DNA from: Celeribacter baekdonensis
GTDB taxonomy: Bacteria; Pseudomonadota; Alphaproteobacteria; Rhodobacterales; Rhodobacteraceae
Assembly: GCF_003047105.1 (NCBI RefSeq)
Contig: NZ_CP028475.1
Span: 2,232,001 to 2,296,000 of the forward strand
Length of the DNA: 64,000 nt
Direction of reading: 5' to 3'
Shown: in pieces, positions 26,228-36,583 of the stretch
Layout of the letters: each line of letters starts with the position of its first letter
How positions within the stretch are numbered: position 1 is the first letter of the stretch
Position numbers and translations under genes: made by a program
The notes under the pieces: generated by a model
Seen by the model: the letters and a program-made list of their open reading frames with translations, nothing else
Told to the model about the DNA's origin: nothing
The model's database searches: none

Positions 26228-28066
26228 ATGGACGATCAAAACAAGAACCTGATTCTTGCCGTAGTGTTGAGCGGCGCTGTCTTGCTTGGCTGGCAGATTT
26301 TCTTTCCAGCTCCCCAACCTGTTGTAGACCCCAACGCCCCAGCGGTGACGACGGTTGATCAGGCTGGCGCAGGGTCTGTCGCTCTGACGCCGCCAAGCGC
26401 AGACGCAAGCGTCGAGATGACAGGTGAGAACAGCGCAACGGCACAGCAAGTTCCAGATGCGCCAAGGATCACTATCGAAACGCCCCGACTGGAAGGGTCC
26501 ATTTCGCTCGTCGGCGGGCGGATCGACGATCTCTCCCTCAGAGACTACAAAGTCGCGCTCGACAGTGACGAGATTGTCACCTTGCTCCGCCCTGTCGGCA
26601 GTGAAAGCCCTTATTACGCTCTGTATGGCTGGGCGCCGGGTGGCGCTTTGGAAACCACGGATGTGCCAGGTGCAAACACCACTTGGTCCGTGGAGAGCGG
26701 CAACATTTTGTCTTTGGATGCCCCTGTCACGCTGGCCTGGGACAACGGCAAGGGTCTGGTGTTCCACCGGAACATCGCAATTGACGAGAACTACATGTTC
26801 ACCGTCACGCAGTCCGTGCAAAACAACAGCGCCACTCCGGCCCGCATGGCAGCCAACAACGAAGTTGTGAAAATTGGCAAGCCCGAAGACCTGACCCGGT
26901 TGCTCGTCCATGAAGGCGCAATCCGTCAGTCCGGCAAAGAACTCAAAGAAATCAGCTTTAAAAGCTCGATGCTTAAAACCAAATTCACCGAACTGGATGC
27001 GGACCCGCGTTGGGGTCAGCACGCCGAAGTCGTGGATGTCGAAAAAGACGGTTGGGTCGGCTTCACCGATCACTACTGGATGACCGTTTTGATCCCGAAT
27101 TCCAGCGATCCGTTCACCTCGGTTGTGTCCTATCAGGAAAGCGCCGACGTCTATCGGACGGTTGCGCGCTACCCGACGGTTGAACTCGCGCCGGGCCAAT
27201 CTGTTGAAATCACCTCGCGACTGTTCTCTGGTGCGAAAGAATGGGAAACCATTCGCAGCTATGAGACCGAAGATGGGGTCTATAAGTTCAGCGACTCGAC
27301 CGATTGGGGCCTGTTCTTCTTCTTCACCAAGCCGATTTTCCGCATTCTTCATGCGCTGCATGGCCTGATTGGCAACATGGGCTGGTCGATCGTGCTTTTG
27401 ACGCTGATTCTCAAAGGCATCATGTTCCCGCTGGCCTATAAATCCTACGTCTCCATGGCACGGATGAAAGAGCTTCAGCCGGAGATGGAAAAACTCAAAG
27501 CCTCCGCTGGCGACGACAAAGAAAAACTCCAGCACGGCATGATGGAGCTCTACAAAACCAACAAGGTGAACCCGGCCTCTGGCTGTTTGCCGTTGATCTT
27601 GCAGATTCCCGTATTTTTCTCACTCTACAAGGTGATCATCGTCACCACCGAATTGCGTCAAGCGCCGTGGATCGGTTGGATCAAAGACCTGTCTGCACCG
27701 GACCCAAGCTCGATTCTGAACCTCTTCGGCCTTCTGCCGTTTGCAGCCCCCGAAGCCGGAACCACCTTTGCCATTGTCTCCCTTGGGATTTTGCCGATCA
27801 TCCTCGGCATCTCGATGTGGCTGCAACAGAAGCTGAACCCAGCTCCCACAGACGCCTCGCAGGCGATGATCATGGCATGGATGCCTTGGGTGTTCATGTT
27901 CATGCTCGGCAACTTCGCCTCCGGTCTGGTGCTCTACTGGATTTGCAACAACACCATCACCTTCACGCAGCAGTATCTCATCATGCGCAGCCACGGGCAC
28001 AAACCCGATGTTCTGGGCAATGTGTTACGCTCGCTGCGGCTTAAGAAAAAGGAGACGACGTCCTGA
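26228..28066 (+). CDS. yidC: Membrane protein insertase YidC
   Basis: This 612-residue insertase has the N-terminal anchor MDDQNKNLILAVVLSGAVLL, a large periplasmic domain, and the C-terminal five-helix core starting around FFFTKPIFRILHALHGLIGN, followed by GWSIVLLTLILKGIMFPLAY and NPASGCLPLILQIPVFFSLY. It inserts inner-membrane proteins with or without SecYEG. The start at 26228 gives the normal first helix; an upstream in-frame start lacks homology. The rpmH-rnpA-yidD-yidC order is conserved apart from the inserted ttcA and EAL genes. Confidence 0.95.
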   Translation: MDDQNKNLILAVVLSGAVLLGWQIFFPAPQPVVDPNAPAVTTVDQAGAGSVALTPPSADASVEMTGENSATAQQVPDAPRITIETPRLEGSISLVGGRIDDLSLRDYKVALDSDEIVTLLRPVGSESPYYALYGWAPGGALETTDVPGANTTWSVESGNILSLDAPVTLAWDNGKGLVFHRNIAIDENYMFTVTQSVQNNSATPARMAANNEVVKIGKPEDLTRLLVHEGAIRQSGKELKEISFKSSMLKTKFTELDADPRWGQHAEVVDVEKDGWVGFTDHYWMTVLIPNSSDPFTSVVSYQESADVYRTVARYPTVELAPGQSVEITSRLFSGAKEWETIRSYETEDGVYKFSDSTDWGLFFFFTKPIFRILHALHGLIGNMGWSIVLLTLILKGIMFPLAYKSYVSMARMKELQPEMEKLKASAGDDKEKLQHGMMELYKTNKVNPASGCLPLILQIPVFFSLYKVIIVTTELRQAPWIGWIKDLSAPDPSSILNLFGLLPFAAPEAGTTFAIVSLGILPIILGISMWLQQKLNPAPTDASQAMIMAWMPWVFMFMLGNFASGLVLYWICNNTITFTQQYLIMRSHGHKPDVLGNVLRSLRLKKKETTS

Positions 28067-28085
28067 TTTGGGCGTCTCACACCAG

Positions 28086-28733
28086 ATGAACCTAAGTTTC
28101 CCCATTGCGGATCCTGACGCGGCGGCCCTCGAGAAGGGCCGCTTGCTGTTTGCGGCACAGACCGAATTTGTCAAAGGCGTTGTCGCCATGGACGGCATGC
28201 CGCCCGATGACCGCCTTGAGGTCTGCTTTGCAGGCCGCTCAAACGTGGGCAAATCGTCCCTGATCAACGCATTGACCGGGCATAAGGCACTCGCACGTGC
28301 CTCAAACACGCCGGGCCGCACCCAAGAGATTAACTTTTTCACCGCCTCAGACAGTCATTACCTCGTCGATCTTCCGGGCTATGGCTATGCCAAAGCGCCG
28401 ATCCAAACCGTCGAGAAATGGCAACGCCTGCTCAAAGCCTACCTGTCTGGCCGCGCCACGTTGCGCCGGGCCTTTGTGCTGATCGACAGCCGCCACGGGG
28501 TCAAATCCGTCGATGAGGAAATCATGGACCGCCTCGACAAGTCCGCCGTGACCTTTCAGGTGGTGCTGACCAAAGCCGACAAGGTCAAAGAGGTGGAGCG
28601 CGCGGCAATCCTCGAGCAGGTGCGTGCGGCGGTGGCAAAACACCCGGCCGCCTACCCGGAATTGATCGTCACGTCCTCGGAAAAGGGCTGGGGCATTGAT
28701 GTTCTGCGCGCCGTGATCGCGACGCTGGTGTAA
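28086..28733 (+). CDS. engB: Ribosome biogenesis GTP-binding protein EngB (YsxC/YihA)
   Basis: This 215-residue GTPase has P-loop [12 protein letters not shown], switch region [15 protein letters not shown]3 DLPGYGYA and NKxD-like TKADKVKE motifs. It assists assembly of the large ribosomal subunit. It is 19 bp after yidC, the usual neighbour. Confidence 0.94.
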   Translation: MNLSFPIADPDAAALEKGRLLFAAQTEFVKGVVAMDGMPPDDRLEVCFAGRSNVGKSSLINALTGHKALARASNTPGRTQEINFFTASDSHYLVDLPGYGYAKAPIQTVEKWQRLLKAYLSGRATLRRAFVLIDSRHGVKSVDEEIMDRLDKSAVTFQVVLTKADKVKEVERAAILEQVRAAVAKHPAAYPELIVTSSEKGWGIDVLRAVIATLV

Positions 28734-28800
28734 GCGCCCCTTGCACCCGCGCCCGGGAACGCGATACTCAGGAGCAACCCCTCCAACGGACTCCTGGGAA

Positions 28801-29691
28801 ATGAAGACGCAAGACATGAACAGAGACTGGATCGCAACCGCCCGCACATTGTCACAGGCCCTGCCCTATCTGCAGCGTTACGAAGGCGCGACAGTGGTGA
28901 TCAAACTTGGCGGTCACGCCATGGGATCTGACGAGGCGATGGAAAGTTTCGCCCGCGACGTGGTGTTGATGCAGCAGGTTGGCGTCAAACCAGTGATCGT
29001 TCATGGCGGCGGTCCGATGATCAACAAACTTTTGGCCGATCTGGACATCAAATCCGAATTCGTCAACGGCAAGCGCGTGACGGATAAGGCCACAGTCGAA
29101 GTCGTTGAAATGGTCCTCTCCGGTCTTGTGAACAAACGCATCGTTCAGGCGATCAACAGCCAAGGTGGCCGCGCCGTCGGGATTTCCGGCAAGGACGCGA
29201 ACCTGATGATCTGCGAACAGACCCACCCGGATTTGGGATTTGTCGGCACACCGATCAAAATGGACCCCTCGATCATCAAGGAACTTGGCGATGAAAATCT
29301 CATTCCGGTGATCGCGCCTGTGGGCGCGGGGCGCGATGGTGAGACGTTTAACGTCAATGGCGACACCGCCGCAGGGGCCATCGCAGGGGCGCTCAAGGCC
29401 GATCGCCTGTTGCTGTTGACCGATGTGTCCGGCGTCAAAGGCGCGGATGGCAATGTCTTGACCTCGCTCAACTCCGAACAAATCCGCCGCCTCACCGAAG
29501 AGGGCACCATCGCTGGTGGCATGATCCCGAAAACCGAAACCGCACTGGACGCGTTGAACGCCGGGGTGCGGGCCGTGGTGATCTTGGACGGGCGCGCGCC
29601 CAATGCCTGTTTGTTGGAGCTTTACACCGAACACGGTGCGGGATCGCTTATTCGCGACAGCCAACCCAGCATGAAGCCGCACGGCGCATAA
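28801..29691 (+). CDS. argB: Acetylglutamate kinase
   Basis: This 296-residue enzyme phosphorylates N-acetyl-L-glutamate in arginine synthesis. It shows [42 protein letters not shown] and [17 protein letters not shown], characteristic of the amino-acid kinase family. The N-terminal extension ([20 protein letters not shown]) is the helix typical of arginine-inhibited hexameric forms. Two starts are possible (28801, 28816); I chose 28801. The stop overlaps the start of the next gene by one base (TAATG). Confidence 0.95.
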   Translation: MKTQDMNRDWIATARTLSQALPYLQRYEGATVVIKLGGHAMGSDEAMESFARDVVLMQQVGVKPVIVHGGGPMINKLLADLDIKSEFVNGKRVTDKATVEVVEMVLSGLVNKRIVQAINSQGGRAVGISGKDANLMICEQTHPDLGFVGTPIKMDPSIIKELGDENLIPVIAPVGAGRDGETFNVNGDTAAGAIAGALKADRLLLLTDVSGVKGADGNVLTSLNSEQIRRLTEEGTIAGGMIPKTETALDALNAGVRAVVILDGRAPNACLLELYTEHGAGSLIRDSQPSMKPHGA

Positions 29692-30197
29692 TGGGCCTGC
29701 GCCTTGTCCTGATGCGACATGCAAAATCGAGCTGGGATGATCCTCTGAGCGACGATTTTGATCGGGTGCTCAATGCCCGCGGCCAAAGCAACGCCGCCGC
29801 GATGGGGATTTGGCTGCGGGACAAAGGGTATCTGCCTGATCAGGTGTGGGTCTCCGCCGCTGCACGCACGCGTGAAACCTATGAATGGCTGTCCAACGGT
29901 ATGGGTCTTTGCGCCAATGTCGTGGTCAAGGACACGCTCTACCTTGCCTCGGACATGCGGATCATGTCCGAATTGAAACAGGCCCAGGGCGACACCGTTT
30001 TGGTGATCGCCCACAACCCCGGCATCGGCGAATTTGCCGCACGCTTTGCCAACAGAGCGCCACTGCACAAAGACTTTGCGCGCTACCCGACCTGTGCCAC
30101 CACTGTGTTTGACGTGGCCGCACCGACATGGTCCGAAATCACATTTGGCACCAACCCGATTGCCGAGTTTGTAACGCCGCGCGATCTTACCGACTGA
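29691..30197 (+). CDS. SixA-like histidine phosphatase
   Basis: This 168-residue member of the histidine phosphatase superfamily has the RHG-type motif LVLMRHAKSSW at the N-terminus and the second catalytic histidine in VIAHNPGIGEFA. Similar proteins (SixA) dephosphorylate phosphohistidine in phosphorelays, though some act on small molecules. It is coupled to argB by a one-base overlap and its end overlaps the convergent gene by 11 bp. Confidence 0.85.
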   Translation: MGLRLVLMRHAKSSWDDPLSDDFDRVLNARGQSNAAAMGIWLRDKGYLPDQVWVSAAARTRETYEWLSNGMGLCANVVVKDTLYLASDMRIMSELKQAQGDTVLVIAHNPGIGEFAARFANRAPLHKDFARYPTCATTVFDVAAPTWSEITFGTNPIAEFVTPRDLTD

Positions 30198-31035
30198 TCA
30201 GGCTTGGCCGGTCTAACCCGGCCAAATGATCCGCCACATCCCTGACGGTATATGGATTGCGCGGGTCCAATGTCATCCGCGCGCCCAAAGGGGGCACGTC
30301 ACAGGAAGCGGTCTTTTGACGTGACATCGCAGCCCTTGAGAGGAGGTCAAACGCCTGCATCAGGTGTGCGCGCCAGCGGTCTTTTTCACCAAAGGGGATC
30401 ACGAGTTTGACGCCAAAAGGCAAATCAGGATGATCGGCAAAAACCGTGATGTCGGGCCGATGCCCATGCGGATCAAGCGGGGCGAGATCACCAAAATAGA
30501 ACCAAACCGGACGACCACCCTGCCCCGCCCAAACCCCCGGCGCCCACGGCCCGTAGGTATCGACCGCATCAAAATCCGGCCACATCGGGCGCTCGGGCCT
30601 TATGCGAGGCGGCTGACGCGCCGCAGACGATGGAAATGCGCCGCCTGGCAGCACTGAAAGCACCGCGCAAGTCGTGCCCGAGCAGGCCCGACCGTCCGAG
30701 AGCGGCAGATCATAGCGCGCCTCCATACTCCAGTTCAAAAAGGGGTAGCCCATATCACCAATATAACGCGGACTGTCTGGCGCGGAACACAATCCGCCGG
30801 GAGGCGGGTGGTCCAAATGCAAAAGCGTGCCGCACGTCCAAAAGTAGCGATCAGTTTGCGACGGACAGACCGCGTTCCCCTCTGAGAGCAAGGCCTGAAC
30901 ATCCGGGCGTCTCATGATGGCAGCCAGCTCGGCACGATGAGTGGCGGCGGCGCGTTGATCTTCGGTCAACGTCCAGACCAGCCAAGCCAAAGCAAAAATC
31001 AGGACGGCAATTGCCGCACCGCGTTCCAACCGCAT
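30187..31035 (-). CDS. Hypothetical membrane-anchored protein
   Basis: This 282-residue protein has one N-terminal membrane helix (AAIAVLIFALAWLVWTL) after MRLERG, followed by a soluble part with several cysteines (GNAVCPSQTD, FWTCGTLLHL, ACSGTTCAVL) that may form disulfides in the periplasm. No family was recognised. The start at 31035 is supported by GAGGGG seven bases upstream and by the anchor. It faces the sixA-like gene. Confidence 0.7.
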   Translation of the reverse strand: MRLERGAAIAVLIFALAWLVWTLTEDQRAAATHRAELAAIMRRPDVQALLSEGNAVCPSQTDRYFWTCGTLLHLDHPPPGGLCSAPDSPRYIGDMGYPFLNWSMEARYDLPLSDGRACSGTTCAVLSVLPGGAFPSSAARQPPRIRPERPMWPDFDAVDTYGPWAPGVWAGQGGRPVWFYFGDLAPLDPHGHRPDITVFADHPDLPFGVKLVIPFGEKDRWRAHLMQAFDLLSRAAMSRQKTASCDVPPLGARMTLDPRNPYTVRDVADHLAGLDRPSLISR

Positions 31036-31081
31036 ACCAAATCCCCTCTGCAACAGCCCTAAAGTGACGCAAGCGGAGCGC

Positions 31082-31111
31082 AAAAGTAAAGGGCGCCCCG
31101 AAGAGCGCCCT
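31082..31111 (-). terminator. Terminator after bztD
   Basis: On the minus strand an AGGGCGC / GCGCCCT stem is followed by a T-rich tract (TTACTTTTG). It ends the bztABCD operon just after the bztD stop. Confidence 0.75.
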
Positions 31112-31132
31112 GATTTGAAATGCCATCTCGGC

Positions 31133-31921
31133 TCAGTGGCCGAGGATCTGAGACAGGAACAGTTTGGTGCGATCCGATTTCGGATTGTTGAAGAACTCTT
31201 CCGGCTCGTTTTGCTCAACGATCTGACCTTGGTCCATGAAGATCACGCGGTTGGCGACCTGACGGGCAAAGCCCATTTCATGGGTCACGCAGAGCATGGT
31301 CATGCCCTCTTCGGCCAGCTCGATCATGGTGTCGAGCACTTCTTTGATCATCTCAGGGTCAAGCGCCGAAGTCGGTTCGTCAAACAACATGATCCGCGGC
31401 TTCATGCACAGCGAACGCGCAATGGCCACCCGTTGCTGTTGCCCACCCGAAAGCATGCCGGGGTATTTATTGGCCTGTTCCGGGATTTTCACCTTTTCCA
31501 AGAAATGCATCGCAATGTCTTCAGCCTCACGTTTCGGCGTTTTTCGGACCCACATCGGCGCGAGGGTACAGTTTTCCAAAATTGTGAGATGCGGAAACAG
31601 GTTGAAATGCTGAAAGCACATGCCGACTTCAGACCGGATTTTGTCGATGTTTTTCAAATCCGACGTGAGTTCAGTCCCATCGACAATGATCTTGCCCTTT
31701 TGGTGCTCTTCAAGGCGGTTGATGCACCGGATCATCGTCGATTTACCGGAGCCAGACGGCCCGGCAATGACGATCCGTTCGCCCCGGTTGACGGTCAGGT
31801 TGATGTCACGCAAAACGTGAAATTCCCCATACCATTTGTTCATATTGACCATTTGAATGGCCACCTCATCGGAGACGGTCAGCTTGGAACGGTCGATTGT
31901 GCGGTCTTCTGCGAGAGACAT
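31133..31921 (-). CDS. bztD: Polar amino acid ABC transporter ATP-binding protein
   Basis: This 262-residue ATPase has Walker [11 protein letters not shown]-loop CFQHFNLF, signature [15 protein letters not shown], Walker [13 protein letters not shown] and switch VTHEMGFA. It energises the Bzt/Aap-type uptake system for glutamate, glutamine, aspartate and asparagine. It is the last gene of the leftward operon, 15 bp after bztC. Confidence 0.93.
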   Translation of the reverse strand: MSLAEDRTIDRSKLTVSDEVAIQMVNMNKWYGEFHVLRDINLTVNRGERIVIAGPSGSGKSTMIRCINRLEEHQKGKIIVDGTELTSDLKNIDKIRSEVGMCFQHFNLFPHLTILENCTLAPMWVRKTPKREAEDIAMHFLEKVKIPEQANKYPGMLSGGQQQRVAIARSLCMKPRIMLFDEPTSALDPEMIKEVLDTMIELAEEGMTMLCVTHEMGFARQVANRVIFMDQGQIVEQNEPEEFFNNPKSDRTKLFLSQILGH

Positions 31922-31936
31922 ATCCGGTCTCCTTTC

Positions 31937-33253
31937 TTAACGGTGATCCGTGCGGAGCTTGCGCTCCAGCCACTGTGAATAACGAGACATAGAGAAACAG
32001 CAGACCCAAAAGATAAGGCCGATGAAGATGTAGAGTTCCCAAGTGATGCCGTTCCATGCGGAGTTTGCACGGATCGCCTGAGCGGCGGCGAGCATATCGA
32101 AAATACCGATGAAAAAGACCAGAGTGGTGTCTTTGAACAGCCCGATAAAGGTGTTCACAATGCCCGGGATCGAGATTTTCAACGCTTGCGGCATGATGAT
32201 CAACCGCTGCGCTTTCCAGTAATCCAGACCCAACGCATCGGCGGCCTCGTATTGACCCTTTGGCAAGGCGGCAAGCCCGCCACGGATCACCTCGGCCATA
32301 TAGGCAGAGGAGAACAAGGTCACCATGACAATCACACGCAGGGTGAGGTCAAACTCGGTATCGGGAGGCAGAAAGTAGTTGAGCAACAGCGAGGCGGTGA
32401 ACAGCAAGGTGATCAGTGGCACGCCGCGCAGAAACTCGATAAAGCCGACACAGATCATTTTCACCAATGGCAAATCGGATTGACGCCCCAAAGCAAGGAT
32501 GATGCCCAGCGGCAGCGACAAGGCGATGCCGGAGACGCCAATGATCACGGAGATGACGAAACCACCAAGCTCACGGCTCTGGATCTCGCGCAGGGCCAAC
32601 AACGGAACAGTGTCGTTGAGCGCGGTGACCACATAGGGGCTGAGGATCATCCACCAGACGAAGGCGGCGATGAGAGAAATCAAAGCGGTCAGGCCAGAGC
32701 CAAGAGAGCGCCCCGCAATATTGGCCGCCAACAAAGCCACCCCGAAACCAACTGCCACAGAGAGCGGGCCCCAAAGCGATCCACCCCAGATCAGCCAGAC
32801 CATGACAAAGGGATAGGCCATGGTAAGCCACATCATCTTGCGCGGAAGCGCATCGAACAGCACCGGCAAGATCGCGAGGATTAAGAGGACAAAGGCAACA
32901 TGGGTGCGCCAATATTCGCTGGACGGGAAAAATGTCCCATAGACGATTTGATTCCAACGCTCATGGATCACGGCCCAACAGGCATGATGGGTGTTGCCAT
33001 AGCGTTCGTTGAGGATGGCGCGGCAGTCCTGCAAGGAATCTGCGGTCCAAACCCCGCCAAACGCCCAAGGCACAAGCGCGTGCAACAGATTGTAGACCAG
33101 ATAGAGCGCAACCAGCGTCAAAACCGTATTGAACCAGCTCGAAAACAGGTTTTCACGGATCCATTTGGCGGCGCCAACCTGTCCACGCGGGGCGGGTTGT
33201 TGTTCTAACATTTCGGAGCGCACATAGGCGATGGGTGAGTTTTGTTTGACCAT
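31937..33253 (-). CDS. bztC: Amino acid ABC transporter permease BztC/AapM
   Basis: This 438-residue permease has about eight membrane segments and a HisM-type core, ending with the EAA loop AADALGLDYWKAQRLIIMPQ, which contacts the ATPase. The long N-terminal half with extra helices and an insert rich in charged residues is typical of the BztC/AapM class. It is one bp downstream of bztB. Confidence 0.93.
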   Translation of the reverse strand: MVKQNSPIAYVRSEMLEQQPAPRGQVGAAKWIRENLFSSWFNTVLTLVALYLVYNLLHALVPWAFGGVWTADSLQDCRAILNERYGNTHHACWAVIHERWNQIVYGTFFPSSEYWRTHVAFVLLILAILPVLFDALPRKMMWLTMAYPFVMVWLIWGGSLWGPLSVAVGFGVALLAANIAGRSLGSGLTALISLIAAFVWWMILSPYVVTALNDTVPLLALREIQSRELGGFVISVIIGVSGIALSLPLGIILALGRQSDLPLVKMICVGFIEFLRGVPLITLLFTASLLLNYFLPPDTEFDLTLRVIVMVTLFSSAYMAEVIRGGLAALPKGQYEAADALGLDYWKAQRLIIMPQALKISIPGIVNTFIGLFKDTTLVFFIGIFDMLAAAQAIRANSAWNGITWELYIFIGLIFWVCCFSMSRYSQWLERKLRTDHR

Positions 33254-33254
33254 C

Positions 33255-34475
33255 TTAACGCTCCTTCAACTTCATGGATTTGTTGTAGACGTTCATGCCC
33301 GACGAAATGATCAGAGAGACGATGAGATAAATCAGCATCATCAAGAGCATACATTCAAGCTCACGGCCGGTGTTGTTCATCGTCGTGCCACCCAACGTGG
33401 CACGCAAATCTTGGTAGCCCACAGCCAAAGCGAGAGAGGAGTTTTTGGTCAGGTTGAGGAACTGTGAAATCAGCGGCGGGATGATAACGCGGAGTGCTTG
33501 CGGCAAGATCACAAGGTTCATTGTGCGTGAGGGGCGAATGCCCAAAGCGAATGCCGCTTCAGTCTGGCCCTTGGAAACTGCGAGAATGCCGGACCGGACG
33601 ATCTCGGCGATAAAGGCGCCGGTGTAGATCGACAGGGCCAACCAAAGCGCAATCATCGAGTTGCTGAGTTGAATGCCACCTTGGAAGTTAAAGCCTTTGA
33701 GAACCGGGGAATCGAAGGTGACGGGGCGACCAAGCGCCAAATACACCAAAAGCGTCGGCACAATGAAGATCGCCAATTTGATCCAGACCGTTGGCAAGAT
33801 TTGCCCGGTCGCCTCAAATCGATGCAACGCCCATTTGCCAAAGGCCCAGATACCCAACAGCGACAACAGGAACGTGCCAATCACAAACACCGAGCCCGCG
33901 CCCCAAACCGGAGAGGGAATATATGTCCCTCGGTTGGTCACGGCCAACGTGTCCCAAAGCCACATTGACGCCGTCGGCGTTTCCCCCCGAAAGGCACTTG
34001 GTTGCGGCAGGGTTTCGGACAAGACCGCCATGGTGGCGATGATCCAGATCACCACAGGGATGTTGCGGAAGGTTTCGACATAGACCGTCATGACCTTGGC
34101 CACGAGCCAGTTTTTCGACAGGCGCAAAACCCCCGCCGTGACCCCCACCAGCGTTGCCAGAATACAGCCCAAGAACGCGACAAGAAGCGTGTTCAGCAAG
34201 CCGACCATGGCGGCGCGGAAATTGCTCGATGTCGAGTCGTATTCGATCAAGGTTTGTTGGATGTCATAGTTGGACGGATTGCGTAAAAACGTGAAATCAA
34301 TTTCCTTGCCAAGATTGGCAAGGTTGATCGTCACGTTGCGGATGAGCACCCAGCCAACCAACATGAACGCTATAAAAACAATGACTTGTATGGTGATCGA
34401 GCGATACCGCGTATCGTAGATCAACTGGCTGAGCCGAAAACCTTGGCTTTGCGGCGGATCTGTAAGTGTCGTCAT
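33255..34475 (-). CDS. bztB: Amino acid ABC transporter permease BztB/AapQ
   Basis: This 406-residue permease shares the family core with BztC: AFIAEIVRSGILAVSKGQTE, AAFALGIRPSRTMNLVILPQ and SLALAVGYQDLRATLGGTTM. The start at 34475 (MTTLTDPPQS) was preferred over an upstream frame. It forms the heterodimeric channel with BztC. Confidence 0.93.
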   Translation of the reverse strand: MTTLTDPPQSQGFRLSQLIYDTRYRSITIQVIVFIAFMLVGWVLIRNVTINLANLGKEIDFTFLRNPSNYDIQQTLIEYDSTSSNFRAAMVGLLNTLLVAFLGCILATLVGVTAGVLRLSKNWLVAKVMTVYVETFRNIPVVIWIIATMAVLSETLPQPSAFRGETPTASMWLWDTLAVTNRGTYIPSPVWGAGSVFVIGTFLLSLLGIWAFGKWALHRFEATGQILPTVWIKLAIFIVPTLLVYLALGRPVTFDSPVLKGFNFQGGIQLSNSMIALWLALSIYTGAFIAEIVRSGILAVSKGQTEAAFALGIRPSRTMNLVILPQALRVIIPPLISQFLNLTKNSSLALAVGYQDLRATLGGTTMNNTGRELECMLLMMLIYLIVSLIISSGMNVYNKSMKLKER

Positions 34476-34576
34476 AAGTGACGGTCCCCTGTTTCCCCTG
34501 AATAAATCCATACCCCGCGCGATCCCTTGGGTCGCACGCCGAAATGTTTGACTTTCGTTTGGGTAGCGTCAGAACG

Positions 34577-34608
34577 GAAAAGGGCGCGGTATAAACCGCG
34601 CCCTTTCC
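34577..34608 (-). terminator. Intercistronic hairpin between bztA and bztB
   Basis: On the minus strand GGAAAGGGCGCGGT pairs with ACCGCGCCCTTTTC around a four-base loop (TTAT). It sits directly downstream of bztA. Such structures reduce read-through and stabilise the upstream message, giving more binding protein than permease. Confidence 0.7.
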
Positions 34609-34619
34609 ACATTATGATC

Positions 34620-35645
34620 TTAACGGAAGGGCGGCGAGTAGATCAGGCCGCCTTCGGTCCAAAGCGCGTTCAAGCCGCGCGCCAGACCCACCGGAGTGTT
34701 CTCACCGATGTTTTTCTCAAAGCTTTCGCCGTAGTTGCCAACTTGGGTGATGACGTTGTAGGCCCAAGCATTGTCGAGGCCCAACATCGCGCCCAGTTCG
34801 CCTTCGACCCCCAAAAGACGGTTGATCTCAGGATTCTCGGTGCCTTTGGCAAGCTCAGGCGCATTGGCGGAGGTCACATCAAACTCTTCTGCGGTGATCA
34901 TCGCGTTCAACGTCCAACGCACGATGTCAGCCCAGTTGTCGTCGCCGTGACGCACAAGCGGACCAAGCGGCTCTTTGGAGATGATTTCCGGCAAAACCAC
35001 ATAGGCGTCCGGGGTCTCAAAAGAAGCGCGCGATGCGGCCAAAGCAGAGGCATCCGTAGTGTAAACGTCACATGCACCCGCAAGGAACTGGGTCTGTGCT
35101 TCGGTAAAGCTTTCAACCGGAACCGGTTCGTAATCCATGTTGTTCACACGGAAATAGTCGGCAAGGTTGAGCTCGGTGGTGGTGCCGGTTTCAATACAAA
35201 CGGTCGCACCCGCCAGTTCTTTGGCAGAGGACACGCCGAGGGCTTTCGGGACCATAAAGCCCTGACCATCGTAGTAGTTCACACCCACAAAGGTGTTTTT
35301 CAAATCGACATCGCGCGAGAAGGTCCAGGTGGTGTTCCGGGCCAACATGTCGACTTCGCCAGACGCCAGCGCGGTGAAACGCACAGCAGAGGTCAGCGGA
35401 GTGTATTCAACTTTTTCAGCATCGCCGAGAACGGCGGCGGCAACAGCGCGACACAGATCAACGTCGAAACCAATGTATTTACCGTTTGCATCCGGCGCAG
35501 CAAAACCGGGGGTGCCCGGGTTCACGCCGCATTTGAGCGCGCCGCGCTCTTGGACCGCGGCAAGTGTCGACGAATCTTGGGCCATCGCCGCGCCAGCAGC
35601 AAGGCCAGCCATCGTCAGCGCGCCGAGAAATACGGATTTATTCAT
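34620..35645 (-). CDS. bztA: Amino acid ABC transporter substrate-binding protein BztA/AapJ
   Basis: This 341-residue periplasmic protein has a signal peptide (MNKSVFLGALTMAGLAAGAA, cleaved after MA) and the binding-protein sequence GALKCGVNPGTPGFAAPD, GFDVDLCRAVAAAVLGD, DMLARNTTWTFSRD and CIETGTTTELNLADYF. It captures acidic amino acids and their amides and delivers them to BztBC. GGAAGAGG precedes the ATG. It heads the operon. Confidence 0.94.
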   Translation of the reverse strand: MNKSVFLGALTMAGLAAGAAMAQDSSTLAAVQERGALKCGVNPGTPGFAAPDANGKYIGFDVDLCRAVAAAVLGDAEKVEYTPLTSAVRFTALASGEVDMLARNTTWTFSRDVDLKNTFVGVNYYDGQGFMVPKALGVSSAKELAGATVCIETGTTTELNLADYFRVNNMDYEPVPVESFTEAQTQFLAGACDVYTTDASALAASRASFETPDAYVVLPEIISKEPLGPLVRHGDDNWADIVRWTLNAMITAEEFDVTSANAPELAKGTENPEINRLLGVEGELGAMLGLDNAWAYNVITQVGNYGESFEKNIGENTPVGLARGLNALWTEGGLIYSPPFR

Positions 35646-35665
35646 GTTTACCTCTTCCTGATACT

Positions 35666-35707
35666 GCGCCGTTTTCGGCGCTATTTTTCCGATCCCTAAG
35701 GGTCGGT
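35666..35707 (-). promoter_or_regulatory. Paired hairpins in the bztA leader
   Basis: Two inverted repeats lie 20 to 60 bp upstream of bztA: GCGCCG-TTTT-CGGCGC at 35666-35681 and CCGATCC-CTAA-GGGTCGG at 35690-35707. They could fold in the 5' untranslated RNA and affect expression or stability. Their role is unproven. Confidence 0.4.
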
Positions 35708-35871
35708 AGCGTTAGCAAAGTGAGCAAATGCTCTTTCAATGAGCGTAGTTTGGAAGGATTCATTCCAGAACGTCAAGAGTGGGATCACGATTCTGCATGA
35801 TAACCGTACGTCCGCCCAAACCGCTTGCGGAAATGCGCGTGAATTCAGCATGGCAGATGTGAAAGCGCCGC

Positions 35872-36579
35872 TTAATTGACCAGGCGGTAAAAGAGTTCTG
35901 CGTGAACAAAGCTTTGGCGCTTGATTTCGGCGCTTTCAGCAGCCTCTTCATCCTCGCCCCATTGTTCGATTTGGTACAGATCATCAAGGCGCGACAGCGC
36001 CCAGGCCTCATCTGCGGACAGCTTGCCATTTGTCACCGCAAGGCCCAGAATCAGGGAACCGGACAAGCTGACCAGATCGTGAAACGCCGCCAGTTCAAAT
36101 TCGTTGAATGCATGGCTCTTGTCGCGCAGCACTTGCAAGGCCCCAGCCTCCTGCGGGACATGCATGATGCCTGTTCGCGGATGTAGCCGCACCCCAAGTG
36201 CGTCTTCGGCCCAATCGAGAATGGGGTCCCACTGCTGCGCCTGACGCGCCACCAATTCACGCGGATGGGCCGCGCGGTAACAGAGCAGATCACTGTCGCC
36301 ATAATCGGCCAACAAATTAGCAACTTCGGCGTGCTGAATGGCCACCTTGTCGATGGCGGCATTGGCGCTACGGGTGGCAGGCATGGTGTTTGGGTCGATT
36401 TCTCCGTCCTGCGCGTCCCATTCCATCGCGATCACCTCAGCCAAGGCGCGGGTCGGAACGATCAGCGGCGCTTTGGCGGGGGTGCGCACCGGACGGCCAT
36501 CCAGACGGATTTCAAACCCACCCTCAACGGCCTCAACCGTGGTCTCTTTCCAAAACCGCTTTGCTTTCCACTCCGACAC
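35872..36579 (-). CDS. ATP12 family F1F0-ATPase assembly chaperone
   Basis: This 235-residue protein matches the ATP12 chaperone family that binds the ATP synthase alpha subunit before F1 assembly. Typical stretches are WKAKRFWKETTVEAVEGGF, GFEIRLDGRPVRTPAKAPL, EWDAQDGEIDPNTMPATRSA and HDLVSLSGSLILGLAVTNGK. The start is a GTG at 36579 with AAGGG seven bases upstream. It is four bp downstream of the HAD gene. Confidence 0.9.
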   Translation of the reverse strand: MSEWKAKRFWKETTVEAVEGGFEIRLDGRPVRTPAKAPLIVPTRALAEVIAMEWDAQDGEIDPNTMPATRSANAAIDKVAIQHAEVANLLADYGDSDLLCYRAAHPRELVARQAQQWDPILDWAEDALGVRLHPRTGIMHVPQEAGALQVLRDKSHAFNEFELAAFHDLVSLSGSLILGLAVTNGKLSADEAWALSRLDDLYQIEQWGEDEEAAESAEIKRQSFVHAELFYRLVN

Positions 36580-36583
36580 GTCG